From: Planctomycetota bacterium | GTDB lineage: Bacteria; Planctomycetota; Planctomycetia; Pirellulales; Pirellulaceae | Assembly: GCA_027622275.1 (NCBI GenBank) | Contig: JAQBZB010000038.1 | Coordinates: forward strand, 1 to 44,234 | Direction: 5' to 3' | Length of the DNA stretch: 44,234 bases | In this document: positions 1 through 9,232 of the stretch, piece after piece | How positions within the stretch are numbered: the stretch's first letter is position 1 | Layout: each line of letters starts with the position of its first letter | Position numbers and translations under genes: made by a program | The notes under the pieces: generated by a model | What the model was told of the DNA's origin: nothing | Seen by the model: the letters and a program-made list of their open reading frames with translations, nothing else | Databases searched by the model: none

Positions 1-465
1 ATGATGGCGGAAGATTACCCCAATCCTCAAAACGTACCAAGATCGATTCTTCGCCCGTGGACGGTTACCGTTGTAGCCAGGGCGCTTCGCTCGAATGGGC
101 GATTACTCGTCGTCGAAGACTACATGATGCCTCAAGGCGAGCACTCCCATCGGTATGGATTTGTCTGCTTGAACGCAGAACAATTAAAGGCATTGTTCGC
201 CACGAATAACGAAGAGGGGTTTCTCTCAGTAGATGCTTCAGGAAAGTATGCGGGACGGATTCGAAGCCATCTCATTCCTGCCATCTCGTTTTCTCGCGTA
301 TCTGCTGAAACGCGGAAAAATGCTCTGAAGCTTGTCCGAGAAGAAGCCAAGACTGCCATTCATCGTCTAAGATCCGCCAAGCACACTACGTATCGCAAGG
401 GCCTGGAACACGCATTCTGGACCCAGCAATATGCTAACAGCGGACTTGCGATCGAAGAAGTTTAA
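1..465 (+). CDS. Hypothetical protein, possibly the C-terminal part of a methyltransferase-like protein
   Basis: The frame is open from the first base of the window to a TAA at 463-465 (154 codons), so the true start may lie upstream and this may be only a C-terminal part. The segment around residues 30-65 (SNGRLLVVEDYMMPQGEHSH, then YGFVCLNAEQLKALF) has the rhythm of the last strands of a class I SAM-dependent methyltransferase, where a 'gGrlvi.E' strand is followed by a variable lid. No glycine-rich SAM motif is present in the visible part. The C-terminal third is helical and basic. That resemblance is inference and the family is not recognised with confidence. The next gene is convergent and ends 36 bases downstream. 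Confidence 0.5.
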   Translation: MMAEDYPNPQNVPRSILRPWTVTVVARALRSNGRLLVVEDYMMPQGEHSHRYGFVCLNAEQLKALFATNNEEGFLSVDASGKYAGRIRSHLIPAISFSRVSAETRKNALKLVREEAKTAIHRLRSAKHTTYRKGLEHAFWTQQYANSGLAIEEV

Positions 466-501
466 AGACCGGCTGCGTCGAAATCGCCGGTCGTACGAGG
501 A

Positions 502-1404
502 TTAGCCTGAGCTGATCGTCGTTGTTGTGGATGCTGTCGTTTCGACTCTAATCTTAAACTCGCGATAAGGTCGCTCAGTTGTAAGCTTTTGCGTTGATTG
601 GCTGCTCGCTAATCGACCTGCGTTCGCGTCGAAGAGCATCGTGCCGGTTAGCTCTTGATCGAGAAGTTTTAGCTTGCGCGGAGCTTGTTCGCTTGGTTCG
701 AACTCTAGTTGCCCCGTGATGTTGATTCGTTCCAGCGTCTTGCCGTCGACGTCTTCCGGCGCGACGACGGTGTATGTTCTGCTTTGCTTGAGTGTGCCGA
801 GCGGAGAGGGCGTTGCGAAGGTTGCCGTCCAAACGCTGTCCTTCGCGACCGCTTGTTCCGGGAATTCGACCGCCGCTTGGCCGAGCAGTTGAGTAATTCC
901 TTCCGCGGAAAACAGCTGCTTCAAGGCCGGGGATGCGACCGAGGTGAACGCTTTCGCCGCAGCGTCGGATAACTTCACCGCGCGGATGGCTCCACGATTC
1001 GTCATGGTGACGGTGAAGTCGGCTCCGATCACAGGTTCCACCGCCGCGGCAATGTCAGCCGCCGAGCCGCTGGGCTTCGTTTCCGAGTCGGATGCGTAAG
1101 CGATCGGCTCGGCGGTTCCTGACTTCATCGTTACCGCGAACCGCTCGAAGCGTTGTGTGATCTGAGCTGTGCCATTCGCATCAACCGAGTCGATCGTCCA
1201 AGTCATGCGCGACTGCATCGTGATATCAATGCCGGTCGGCTTACCCGCCCCGGTCGTCTCGGTCACGGTGTGCTGGTCGACCGTGACTTGCAATCGTTCC
1301 CCTTCCGTGAACTTCCAACGAAGCAACGTCTCGGCCTGTACAACGTGGCTAAAGCTAGCCACCAAGAGCAAATTGCAAATCAGCAATCGAAAATCGAGAA
1401 TCAT
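502..1404 (-). CDS. Secreted DUF6263-like protein
   Basis: A 300-residue protein with an N-terminal signal peptide: a hydrophobic stretch, then a cut after VVQA, leaving ETLLRWKF at the mature N-terminus. The body is beta-rich with the pattern 'LRWKFTEGERLQVTVDQ', then 'MTWTIDSVDANGTAQITQRF', then a late 'LTGTMLFDANAGRLASSQS' strand. This matches the planctomycete DUF6263 family of exported proteins of unknown function as I remember it. Its start ATG overlaps the stop of the metallo-hydrolase gene upstream by 4 bases (ATGA, 1401-1404), so the two are almost certainly translationally coupled in one minus-strand unit with pgi. No catalytic motif is visible. The exported location is well supported and the family name moderately so. 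Confidence 0.75.
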   Translation of the reverse strand: MILDFRLLICNLLLVASFSHVVQAETLLRWKFTEGERLQVTVDQHTVTETTGAGKPTGIDITMQSRMTWTIDSVDANGTAQITQRFERFAVTMKSGTAEPIAYASDSETKPSGSAADIAAAVEPVIGADFTVTMTNRGAIRAVKLSDAAAKAFTSVASPALKQLFSAEGITQLLGQAAVEFPEQAVAKDSVWTATFATPSPLGTLKQSRTYTVVAPEDVDGKTLERINITGQLEFEPSEQAPRKLKLLDQELTGTMLFDANAGRLASSQSTQKLTTERPYREFKIRVETTASTTTTISSG

Positions 1405-2087
1405 AATTCAATGCTTCCCCCAGGCTTGACGACGATCGGTTCGGCGATAGTTTCCCGCTTGACGCGTGCCGCCCATGCCGTTGCGTCCTGTGCGATCGGC
1501 GGCCATGTGTTGTAATGAGATGGCGTGACTTGCTTCGGCAAGATCAGCTTAATGGCCTCGATCGAATCGTCTGGTCCCATCGTGAACAAGTCGCCGATCG
1601 GCAGCACAGCCAAGTCAATCCCGGCGTTTCCGATCAATTGCATATCCGAGAACAAAGCCGTGTCGCAAGCGAAATAGATCTTCTTGTCTCCGATTGTCAG
1701 CAACCAGCCGCCGGGGTTTCCGCCGTACGACCCATCGGGAAGCTGCGAGCTGTGGTGTGCGACGGTCAGCTTGGCGCGGCCGAACGGCAGATCGACTCCG
1801 CCGCCAAGATTCATCCCGAGCGTGCTTTTAACGCCGTGTTCGCTGGCGAACCACGTGGCGATTTCGAAGTTGGATACGACGGTCGCCCCCGTTCGGTTCG
1901 CAATCGCCGCCACATCCGCCATATGATCGAAGTGCCCGTGCGAAACGAGGATGAAGTTGGCCGCGACGTCATCGGCCTTCACGGGAGCCGTGGGCGACTC
2001 GTCCAGGAACGGGTCGATCAAAATGTGATGATCGCCAGCCTTGATCGCCCAAGAGGCGTGGCCGAGCCAGGTGAGTTTGATTGCCAT
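1401..2087 (-). CDS. UPF0173-type metal-dependent hydrolase (metallo-beta-lactamase fold)
   Basis: A 228-residue protein of the metallo-beta-lactamase superfamily. It opens with LTWLGHASW, the family start strand, and carries the metal-binding motif HGHFDH near residue 50. Further ligands follow in 'VAHHSSQLPDG' and 'FACDTALFSDM', and in the C-terminal 'TPSHYNTWP'. Length and motif order fit the UPF0173 (YtkL-like) hydrolases, whose physiological substrate is not established. The gene starts 4 bases after the pgi stop and its own stop overlaps the start of the secreted protein gene, so it is the middle member of a three-gene minus-strand operon. The protein has no signal peptide and should be cytoplasmic. 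The start ATG at 2087 is the only sensible one because the fold begins within the first ten residues. Confidence 0.88.
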   Translation of the reverse strand: MAIKLTWLGHASWAIKAGDHHILIDPFLDESPTAPVKADDVAANFILVSHGHFDHMADVAAIANRTGATVVSNFEIATWFASEHGVKSTLGMNLGGGVDLPFGRAKLTVAHHSSQLPDGSYGGNPGGWLLTIGDKKIYFACDTALFSDMQLIGNAGIDLAVLPIGDLFTMGPDDSIEAIKLILPKQVTPSHYNTWPPIAQDATAWAARVKRETIAEPIVVKPGGSIEL

Positions 2088-2091
2088 GCCT

Positions 2092-3510
2092 TTACCTTCC
2101 GAGGATGCGATTCATATTCTTCTTGTAGCCTTCGACGCCCGGCTGTCCGTACGGATTGATGCCCATCAGCCGCCCTTCGACGACCGTCGCGAGCATCAGC
2201 ATTTGCAGTAACTGGCCGATCGAAGCTTCCTTCGTATCCGGCAAGTGAATGTCGGCGGTCGGACGATTGTCTTCGCGATAAGCCTGGTTCGTTCCTTGAA
2301 TCGCCGCAGCCATCAGTTCGGGGAGCGTCTTGTCGGCGAGATCGTTCAATTTGTCTTGGTCGAGTTCGCTATGACCAACAGGCAGCGGATCGCACCGCCA
2401 GTTGTCGACGATGACGTTCGTAATCAGTTTGTCGCGGCGGCCTTCTTGGTGTTGCTGGGCTCGCGAATGCAGATCGCGCGTGTTGACCGTGGTCAGCGGC
2501 GTCGCTCCCTGCTCCGCTTTGCCCAAGCTTTCGGCGAGCAGTTGATCGTACCACAGACCGACGGCTTCGAGCGCCTTCGACCAGACCGACATGATCCGGA
2601 TGTTGGCTCCGCGCTGGACTTCGAGCAAGTGCGAGACGCCAACGTAGTCCAGCACCGCGTTCTCGCCGGGCGATGCCTGTTGAAAGTGCTCGTTCATCGC
2701 GGCGGCGCCTTCCAAAAGCTTCACCACGTCCAAGCCAAGCACCGCCGCCGGAAGCAAGCCAACGGCCGACAACACCGAGAACCGCCCGCCAACTCCGTCT
2801 GGCACGTTGTAGATGTCCTGGCAACCGATCGCGCCGGCAAGTTCAAACAACCGGCCGCTCGTACCGGTCACGGGCACGACCAAATCACCCAAAGCGCTCG
2901 CGTTGTCGTCGCACGAGCTGCGCAGATTCGCGAGGAACTGCCGGAAAGCGGCGGCGGTCTCCAATGTTCCGCCGCTCTTGCTGATGACCAGGATCGCCCA
3001 GCGATCAACGACCGACTTGGCGACTTTGCCGTTGCCGAGCAACCGCAGCAAGCCTTGCGACGCGTCGTTGTCGACGTTGTTGCCTTCGAAGTACATGCGC
3101 GGCCGGCTGCCACGTTCGGCGCGCGACAACTCGTTGAAGTAGGGCTGGCAGCAGGCATCCATCAGGGCCCGCGCGCCCATGTACGAGCCACCGATCCCGA
3201 GTACCACGACGCGATCGACCGACTCACGCAACCGCGCGGCGGTTTTCAGAATCCGGCCCAATTCGCTCGCGTCTCGTTTCTCGCGATACTCGGCGAGCAA
3301 TCGATTCGGCATGTCGATGAACGCCGCATCAAGCGGTTCTTTCGCGGGCGGAATCGCGCCGCCGGATTGGAACAGTTCGACGTCCGCGAGCGTTTCGCTA
3401 CGGGCGGCTTCGAGTTGTGGGGCCAATGCGGTGAGTTCGGCTTGAGATATCCCGGTGCCTTCGAGGAATACGCCAGCGGGGTTGTAATGCAGCAACTTGC
3501 CATCGCTCAT
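2092..3510 (-). CDS. pgi: Glucose-6-phosphate isomerase
   Basis: Interconverts glucose 6-phosphate and fructose 6-phosphate in the cytoplasm. The 472-residue protein has the sugar-phosphate isomerase signature 'VLGIGGSYMGARAL', the phosphate-binding loop 'VISKSGGTLETAAAFR', and the conserved 'GGRFSVLSAVGLLPAA'. The frame stays open 41 codons further upstream, but that stretch reads straight through the intergenic palindrome at 3544-3605 and gives unconvincing residues. I therefore place the start at the ATG at 3510 (MSDGKLLHYN). The gene leads the minus-strand unit pgi > metallo-hydrolase > secreted protein, with a 4-base gap to the next gene. It is divergent from apgM and enolase lies 1.6 kb away, so three central sugar-phosphate enzymes cluster here. 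Confidence 0.95.
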   Translation of the reverse strand: MSDGKLLHYNPAGVFLEGTGISQAELTALAPQLEAARSETLADVELFQSGGAIPPAKEPLDAAFIDMPNRLLAEYREKRDASELGRILKTAARLRESVDRVVVLGIGGSYMGARALMDACCQPYFNELSRAERGSRPRMYFEGNNVDNDASQGLLRLLGNGKVAKSVVDRWAILVISKSGGTLETAAAFRQFLANLRSSCDDNASALGDLVVPVTGTSGRLFELAGAIGCQDIYNVPDGVGGRFSVLSAVGLLPAAVLGLDVVKLLEGAAAMNEHFQQASPGENAVLDYVGVSHLLEVQRGANIRIMSVWSKALEAVGLWYDQLLAESLGKAEQGATPLTTVNTRDLHSRAQQHQEGRRDKLITNVIVDNWRCDPLPVGHSELDQDKLNDLADKTLPELMAAAIQGTNQAYREDNRPTADIHLPDTKEASIGQLLQMLMLATVVEGRLMGINPYGQPGVEGYKKNMNRILGR

Positions 3511-3543
3511 GCGAGTCGTCCTTTTCAATCCGTGAGGTGTGAG

Positions 3544-3605
3544 TACGTAGCCTTTCGCTCCGCGAAAGTGCGTCCTTTCACTTTCGCGGAGCGAAAGGCC
3601 ACGTA
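3544..3605. repeat. Double-hairpin palindrome A
   Basis: Two 27-base arms (3544-3570 and 3579-3605) are inverted copies with one mismatch and an 8-base spacer. Each arm contains its own hairpin, CTTTCGC-TCC-GCGAAAG on the left and the GGA-loop complement on the right. It lies between the divergent pgi and apgM genes, so a simple terminator role does not fit. It shares its core with palindrome B at 4964-5022. Confidence 0.9.
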
Positions 3606-3743
3606 GCGTCGAAGATAGCTGACGATCTCGCACCTTACTACCCGCGGTCGCGACTCCTTGGTCGAAACTGATGTTTGTGGTAGGACAATTGGCTCATTGA
3701 CGCGACGCAAACCAGAGACCGCCAAGCCCAAAGGGATCAGAAT

Positions 3744-4949
3744 ATGGACACACATGCCCTCACTCGCGAATTGTTTGTAAAGAACGATTCCAAGATCGTC
3801 ATGCTCGTTGCGGACGGGCTCGGCGGGCTGCCGTGGGAAGCGGGTGGTAAGACCGAGCTGGAAGCGGCGCACACGCCAAACTTGGACGCTCTTGCCGCCA
3901 AGGGAGTTCAAGGGGCGAGCATTCCGGTGGTGCCCGGCATTAGCCCCGGCAGCGGTCCCGGTCATCTTGGTCTGTTCGGTTACGATCCGATTAAGTATTT
4001 GATCGGACGCGGTGCGCTGGAGGCAACTGGCATCGGGTTCGAGCTGCAACCAGGGGACGTGGCGATTCGCTGTAACTTCTGCACGCTGGATGCAGCCGGC
4101 AATATCTCGGATCGACGCGCGGGTCGAATCCCCACCGAAGAGAGCGCTCCGCTGGCAATCAAGCTGCGTCAGATTGCGATTCCAGGGATCGAAATCTTTG
4201 TCGAGCCGGTGAAGGAACATCGTTTCGTCGTCGTGCTGCGAGGCGCAGGGCTCGGCGGTCGCGTTCGTGATACCGACCCACAAGCGACTGGAATTCCGCC
4301 GCTTGATCCGGTCGCGGAAGATGAAGCCAGCCAAAAGACGGCCGACGTTGCAAAACAGTTCCTGACCCACGCACGAGACATCCTCAAGGACGAAAAGAAG
4401 GCGAACTTTCATACGATGCGCGGCTTCGCCGCGAAACCGGACTTGCCGAGCTACGAGGAGGTTTACGGTTTGAAGGCCGCCGCCATCGCGGTCTATCCGA
4501 TGTACAAGGGGCTAGCGCGATTGGTCGGGATGGACATCGTCGGCCAGGCCCAGACGCTCGACGATCAGATGGAGGTGCTGAAGCAGCACTGGAACGACTA
4601 CGACTTCTTCTTCATCCACTTCAAGTACACCGACAGCACGGGCGAGGATGGCAACTTCGACGCCAAGGTGAAACGGACCGAAGAGTTCGACGCGATCATT
4701 CCCCGCGTCCTCGAATTGAATCCGACCGTCACGATCGTGACCGGTGACCACAGCACCCCCAGTTTTTTGAGCAACCACAGCTGGCATCCCGTCCCCACGC
4801 TACTCGCTTCCAACTGCTGTCGCCCCGACGGTCTGACGTCGTTTGGCGAGAGTACTTGCATCCGCGGCGGTCTTGGTCAATTCGAAGCGAAACATCTCAT
4901 GACGCTGGCGCTGGCCAACGCCGGCCGATTGGGCAAGTACGGTGCCTGA
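3744..4949 (+). CDS. apgM: 2,3-bisphosphoglycerate-independent phosphoglycerate mutase, archaeal type
   Basis: Interconverts 3- and 2-phosphoglycerate in the cytoplasm, independently of 2,3-bisphosphoglycerate. The 401-residue length is right for the ApgM branch of the alkaline phosphatase superfamily and too short for the bacterial GpmI enzyme. The metal and nucleophile region is 'VMLVADGLGGLP', followed by 'AHTPNLDALAAKG', 'PGSGPGHLGLFGYDP' and 'GRGALEATG'. The late metal ligands are in 'VTGDHSTPS' and 'HSWHPVPTLL'. The start at 3744 has a GGGA ribosome-binding site 10 bases upstream and gives about 16 residues before the first core strand, slightly longer than usual. Upstream is the divergent pgi with palindrome A between them. 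Downstream, palindrome B separates it from the convergent enolase gene. Confidence 0.93.
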   Translation: MDTHALTRELFVKNDSKIVMLVADGLGGLPWEAGGKTELEAAHTPNLDALAAKGVQGASIPVVPGISPGSGPGHLGLFGYDPIKYLIGRGALEATGIGFELQPGDVAIRCNFCTLDAAGNISDRRAGRIPTEESAPLAIKLRQIAIPGIEIFVEPVKEHRFVVVLRGAGLGGRVRDTDPQATGIPPLDPVAEDEASQKTADVAKQFLTHARDILKDEKKANFHTMRGFAAKPDLPSYEEVYGLKAAAIAVYPMYKGLARLVGMDIVGQAQTLDDQMEVLKQHWNDYDFFFIHFKYTDSTGEDGNFDAKVKRTEEFDAIIPRVLELNPTVTIVTGDHSTPSFLSNHSWHPVPTLLASNCCRPDGLTSFGESTCIRGGLGQFEAKHLMTLALANAGRLGKYGA

Positions 4950-4963
4950 TCGGGAGTCGCTTG

Positions 4964-5022
4964 ACGTGGCCTTTCGCTCCGCGAAAGGAATTTGCGTCCT
5001 TTCGCGGAGCGAAAGGCCACGT
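4964..5022. repeat. Double-hairpin palindrome B
   Basis: Two perfect 26-base inverted arms (4964-4989 and 4997-5022) with a 7-base spacer. Each arm again contains the CTTTCGC-TCC-GCGAAAG hairpin, and the core is shared with palindrome A. It lies between the convergent ends of apgM and eno and could act as a two-way terminator, although there is no T-run. Confidence 0.9.
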
Positions 5023-5086
5023 ACAAGAACGCCAAGAAGCTCGGCCAATCGACGGGGCTTCTTGGGCAGGTTCTCGATCCGCTGAG

Positions 5087-6373
<1,287 letters not shown>

Positions 6374-6571
6374 TCAAACGCTGGGGTGCTTAAACATTTT
6401 AACCGCGCACAAGGGCGGTGCTGATTGACGCCACGAATCCGTCATTTTGCACAATGATCGGCAGATTGACTATCCCGGCAAAGCGGCGCGCCGCGATTGC
6501 GAAACCGAGCTGCCGGCGCTACAACAGGGTCAGCAAACTGTTCCTCAATAGCAATCGCGCGGAGGCGACGC

Positions 6572-7168
6572 ATGTTTACCGGGTTGGTGGAAGCGATGGG
6601 TGAAGTCGTCGCGAGGGAAGCGCGGCCTCCCGGCGTCCGGCTCGTTGTGCGCAACGCAAAGATCGCTGGCGATATCGCACTTGGCGACAGTATCGCGGTG
6701 AACGGATGCTGTCTGACCGTCGTCGAATGCAGCTCCGAAGACTTCCGTTTTGATGCCGGCGAAGAAACGTTAAGCCGTACGAATCTAGGCCGTCTCATGG
6801 AAGGGAGCCGCGTCAACCTCGAACGATCTTTGCAACTCGGCGACCGGCTCGGCGGCCATCTGGTGACGGGACACATCGATGCGGTGGGCAGTCTCGACGA
6901 GCGGCACGATGACGATCAGTGGTCGAAGTTTTGGTTCCGCGTTCCGAAGCAGTTGACTCGTCAGATGGCGAGCAAAGGGTCCGTCGCGGTCGATGGCATC
7001 AGCCTGACGCTGGTCGACGTCGAGGACGAACGATTCAGCGTCGCGCTGATTCCACATACGCTGCTAGTCACCACACTCGGCCAGTTGCAAGTGGGCGGCG
7101 AAGTGAATATCGAAACCGATCTGCTGGCCAAGTACGTCGAGAGGCAGCTGGCGGGTAGCCTGGAGTGA
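6572..7168 (+). CDS. ribE: Riboflavin synthase, alpha chain
   Basis: Dismutates two 6,7-dimethyl-8-ribityllumazine molecules to riboflavin. The 198-residue protein shows the family's internal duplication of lumazine-binding barrels. The first begins MFTGLVEAMGEV with 'GDSIAVNGCCLTV'. The second begins 'GGHLVTGHIDAVG' with 'KGSVAVDGISLTLVDV'. The frame is open 25 codons upstream, but the start at 6572 is chosen because MFTG is the universal first block and a GGAGG site sits 7 bases before it (6561-6565). The partner enzyme ribH is 15 kb away in the window, so the pathway is split. No FMN riboswitch is visible upstream. The gene is divergent from eno, leaving a 210-base shared upstream region. 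Confidence 0.96.
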   Translation: MFTGLVEAMGEVVAREARPPGVRLVVRNAKIAGDIALGDSIAVNGCCLTVVECSSEDFRFDAGEETLSRTNLGRLMEGSRVNLERSLQLGDRLGGHLVTGHIDAVGSLDERHDDDQWSKFWFRVPKQLTRQMASKGSVAVDGISLTLVDVEDERFSVALIPHTLLVTTLGQLQVGGEVNIETDLLAKYVERQLAGSLE

Positions 7169-7189
7169 TGTGTCCCGCGATGCCGCCAC

Positions 7190-7591
7190 TCATTCAAATG
7201 GGTCGTCGCTCTGAGGCCGGACGTTGGGCCGCTGGCGCTGGGCGAGTTTTTTCGTCGCCGCCAGGAGTTCGTCGATTTCGTGAAAGACTTCGTCGGTTTG
7301 CCGGATCGCCAACGATTCGAGATGCTCGACAAAGACGATCGAACCCGTAGCATCGGGACCACACCAAGTGTTCGGCGCGACGACGGTCTTGATCAGTTCG
7401 ACGAGAACTTTGCCCTCGCCATTTGGCGGCCTCTCATTTTTGGTGCGCTCGATGGGAACGGCAACCGGGAACACACCGATTTCTTGACCTTGCCCCGGCA
7501 AAGGGCTGTGTCCCCGAACCCGCCATTCGCAGCCGGCAGGTTTGCTCTCGACCTGTTGGGCGATGACAGGCTGGTCCTGCTGAATATCCAT
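7190..7591 (-). CDS. Conserved planctomycete-type hypothetical protein
   Basis: A 133-residue protein. Its C-terminal half carries a motif common in planctomycete proteins as I remember them: 'VELIKTVVAPNTW', then a short Gly-rich turn, then 'SLAIRQTDEVFHEIDELL'. That motif is usually found near the end of larger exported proteins, where it resembles a secretin-like N1 fold. Here it appears in a short protein without a signal peptide, so this may be a cut-down or decayed version. The N-terminal part (MDIQQDQPVIAQQ) is unremarkable. It is convergent with ribE, 21 bases away. Upstream lies the nested palindrome at 7659-7761. Function unknown. Confidence 0.55.
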   Translation of the reverse strand: MDIQQDQPVIAQQVESKPAGCEWRVRGHSPLPGQGQEIGVFPVAVPIERTKNERPPNGEGKVLVELIKTVVAPNTWCGPDATGSIVFVEHLESLAIRQTDEVFHEIDELLAATKKLAQRQRPNVRPQSDDPFE

Positions 7592-7658
7592 ACCTCGATG
7601 AGATCGTCACTCGGCCGAGAAAGGCAACCGGAATCGACCGGTGGGACGCAAGCCCAAT

Positions 7659-7761
7659 GCCACTCACTTTGTGGAACAATTGTCCCCAATTGTTCATGCG
7701 GTCGATCGGAACAGTTGTGACAACTGTTCTACACTGTGGCAAATCCGCTAAAGTGAGTGGC
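7659..7761. repeat. Nested palindrome K with two related inner hairpins
   Basis: An outer 12-base inverted repeat (7659-7670 GCCACTCACTTT, with its complement at 7750-7761) encloses two 9-bp hairpins. One is GAACAATTG-TCCC-CAATTGTTC at 7674-7695. The other is GAACAGTTG-TGA-CAACTGTTC at 7709-7729. The two inner stems differ at one base pair, A-T against G-C, so pairing is kept. It lies between the orphan antitoxin and the 133-residue gene. Confidence 0.85.
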
Positions 7762-7789
7762 CCCGAGCCTCTTCCGCTCCTTGGCCGTC

Positions 7790-8023
7790 TCAAGTAGGCG
7801 TATTTCCACGGACTTCATTCCTAAGTTCCGCGATTGCGGTTTCCCAATCGAGGAATTTCAGTTGGCCCTCAGCCACCAAATGTTTTCGATCTTGGAGGAC
7901 ATCTCGATGCCAATCGGGAGAAGGCAGGTCTGCCGGACTTCGGGACAGGTCCGCCCAGAGCGTCTCCATGACTTCCAGTTTGTCCGCCAGGGTCATTTGA
8001 TCGAGAGGCAAGTGAATCGACAT
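7790..8023 (-). CDS. Addiction-module antitoxin-like protein (TIGR02574 type), no toxin beside it
   Basis: A 77-residue protein matching the short 'addiction module component' family. An N-terminal helix of the type 'MTLADKLEVMETLWADLS' is followed by the signature 'PSPDWHRDVLQDRKHLVAEG' and a C-terminal 'LKFLDWETAIAELRNEV'. Members normally sit directly before a RelE/ParE-type toxin gene. Here the 60 bases after the stop contain no toxin start and the next feature is a palindrome, so the antitoxin is an orphan. A second orphan of the same family occurs at 16275. It could be a relic, or an antitoxin acting against a toxin elsewhere. Confidence 0.8.
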   Translation of the reverse strand: MSIHLPLDQMTLADKLEVMETLWADLSRSPADLPSPDWHRDVLQDRKHLVAEGQLKFLDWETAIAELRNEVRGNTPT

Positions 8024-8490
8024 CGTTTTCTATCTCCGGTTTTTGAATACTGCGGATATCCTACCATCCCGAACGCAGTTTGAAACATTCACCGGTCCCA
8101 CCTGGCTCAATTCGCACAATCCGGCGCGAGCAAGCCCGTCGCGCACTGGCATTCCATGCGCAACCTCGTACGCCTGCGAGGAAGCCTATGGCACACGTCT
8201 ACGATTAAGCGCGCCTGTCCCGATTGCTTCCGAGATTGCTTCCGAAGGTCGCTCTTTGCGTGACGGAATGCGGTTAACTTCTCGACGTGAGTACACTCCG
8301 CTCGCCGCCCCCGTTCGCTACCGACCAATCCCTGTCATGCAGAGCATGGCCTACGTCACTTACGCCGCATTCCGTCATCCGGAGCATGACCGAGTTCACT
8401 TAACCAGAAGTCTATGTGCTAGTCTTTTGAATGCTAACATTGAACATGCGTCGGTCGACAACACGTAGCGCACAAGATGGCGGTGTGATT
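8024..8490. other. Non-coding stretch between divergent small genes
   Basis: No convincing gene is present. The open frames here have Arg/Ser/Pro-rich composition and no recognisable motif. A 13-base inverted repeat, TGACGGAATGCGG near 8260-8272 and its complement near 8367-8379, is the only structure I see. The promoters of the divergent antitoxin and lipoprotein genes should lie here. Confidence 0.5.
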
Positions 8491-8886
8491 ATGACGGTTG
8501 TACAAAAGGCACTTGTTGGATTGATAATCACGGCGATTGCTGGGTGTGGGACAAGTTATAAGTGGGCTCGCCACGAGTACCTTACTGAGGTGGCGGTACT
8601 AGATGCGCTCAAGCAAGAGAAACAGGCGCTACTCGATCGCTTAGCAAACGAGGAGCAACGAATACTATTGTTAGATTCCAAAATGCGCGAGATTTGGACA
8701 ATGAAGCGACAAAGCGGCCTGGAGCAGGGCAACTACGAACCGCGACTCGCGCTCGACGAGGCACTACTTCGAATCCTACAATCCGATACTCGCGAAGCTG
8801 TCGCAGAACTCGACGATCATATCAAAGGGCAGGAACGGATTATTTCGAGGTCTCGCAAGCAGATGCTTGCAAAATTAAGTCGTTAA
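8491..8886 (+). CDS. Small lipoprotein with predicted coiled coil
   Basis: A 131-residue protein beginning MTVVQKALVGLIITAIAGC. This is a type II signal peptide with lipobox AIAG-C, so the mature protein starts at a lipid-modified Cys19. The mature part is nearly all helix with heptad-like spacing: 'VLDALKQEKQALLDRLANEE', 'ILLLDSKMREIWTMK', then 'LLRILQSDTREAVAELDDHI'. A coiled-coil envelope protein is therefore likely. The frame is open 20 codons further up, but the ATG at 8491 is chosen because it gives a clean lipoprotein signal. No family recognised. It stands alone, with non-coding sequence on both sides. Confidence 0.65.
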   Translation: MTVVQKALVGLIITAIAGCGTSYKWARHEYLTEVAVLDALKQEKQALLDRLANEEQRILLLDSKMREIWTMKRQSGLEQGNYEPRLALDEALLRILQSDTREAVAELDDHIKGQERIISRSRKQMLAKLSR

Positions 8887-9232
8887 CTCGGTGTGCGCTA
8901 CTTTCCCTCACTCATTTAGACTCATCGATCGCGCAGGGGATAAGTCCCTTTTGGATGTTCGGTGTCCCAACACGATGCGTGCTATGTTTCTTCCATTCGA
9001 CATCGGAAAGAGTCGGGAAGTTCGTCGGCACTTGCTTCACGAACATTGCCTTGCTAGAGCCTCGCGGGCCGAGCATGTCGGGCATCGACACGATACCTGG
9101 GGCCTCTAACCGAATGTGTGCGACCGGTCAAAATCTTGCACACGGACGCTTCACCATCATCGACTAAATGGACGGATCACCTTCATCATCGAACATCTTT
9201 CTTGCCAACCATGCTTCGAGGTATCTAAGAAC
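8887..9232. other. Non-coding stretch
   Basis: Nothing recognisable. Open frames here have no motif, no good ribosome-binding site and atypical composition. The promoter of the DUF2971 gene is expected here but no clear -35/-10 pair is seen. Confidence 0.45.

Noticed and set aside
2245-3606. 453-codon open frame on the plus strand opposite pgi
   Set aside because: It is the shadow of pgi on the other strand. It is rich in Arg, Gln and His, has no motif, and covers nearly all of a certain gene.
8043-8468. 141-codon open frame between divergent small genes
   Set aside because: Ser/Arg/Pro-rich, no ribosome-binding site, no motif, and it overlaps the start of the lipoprotein gene.
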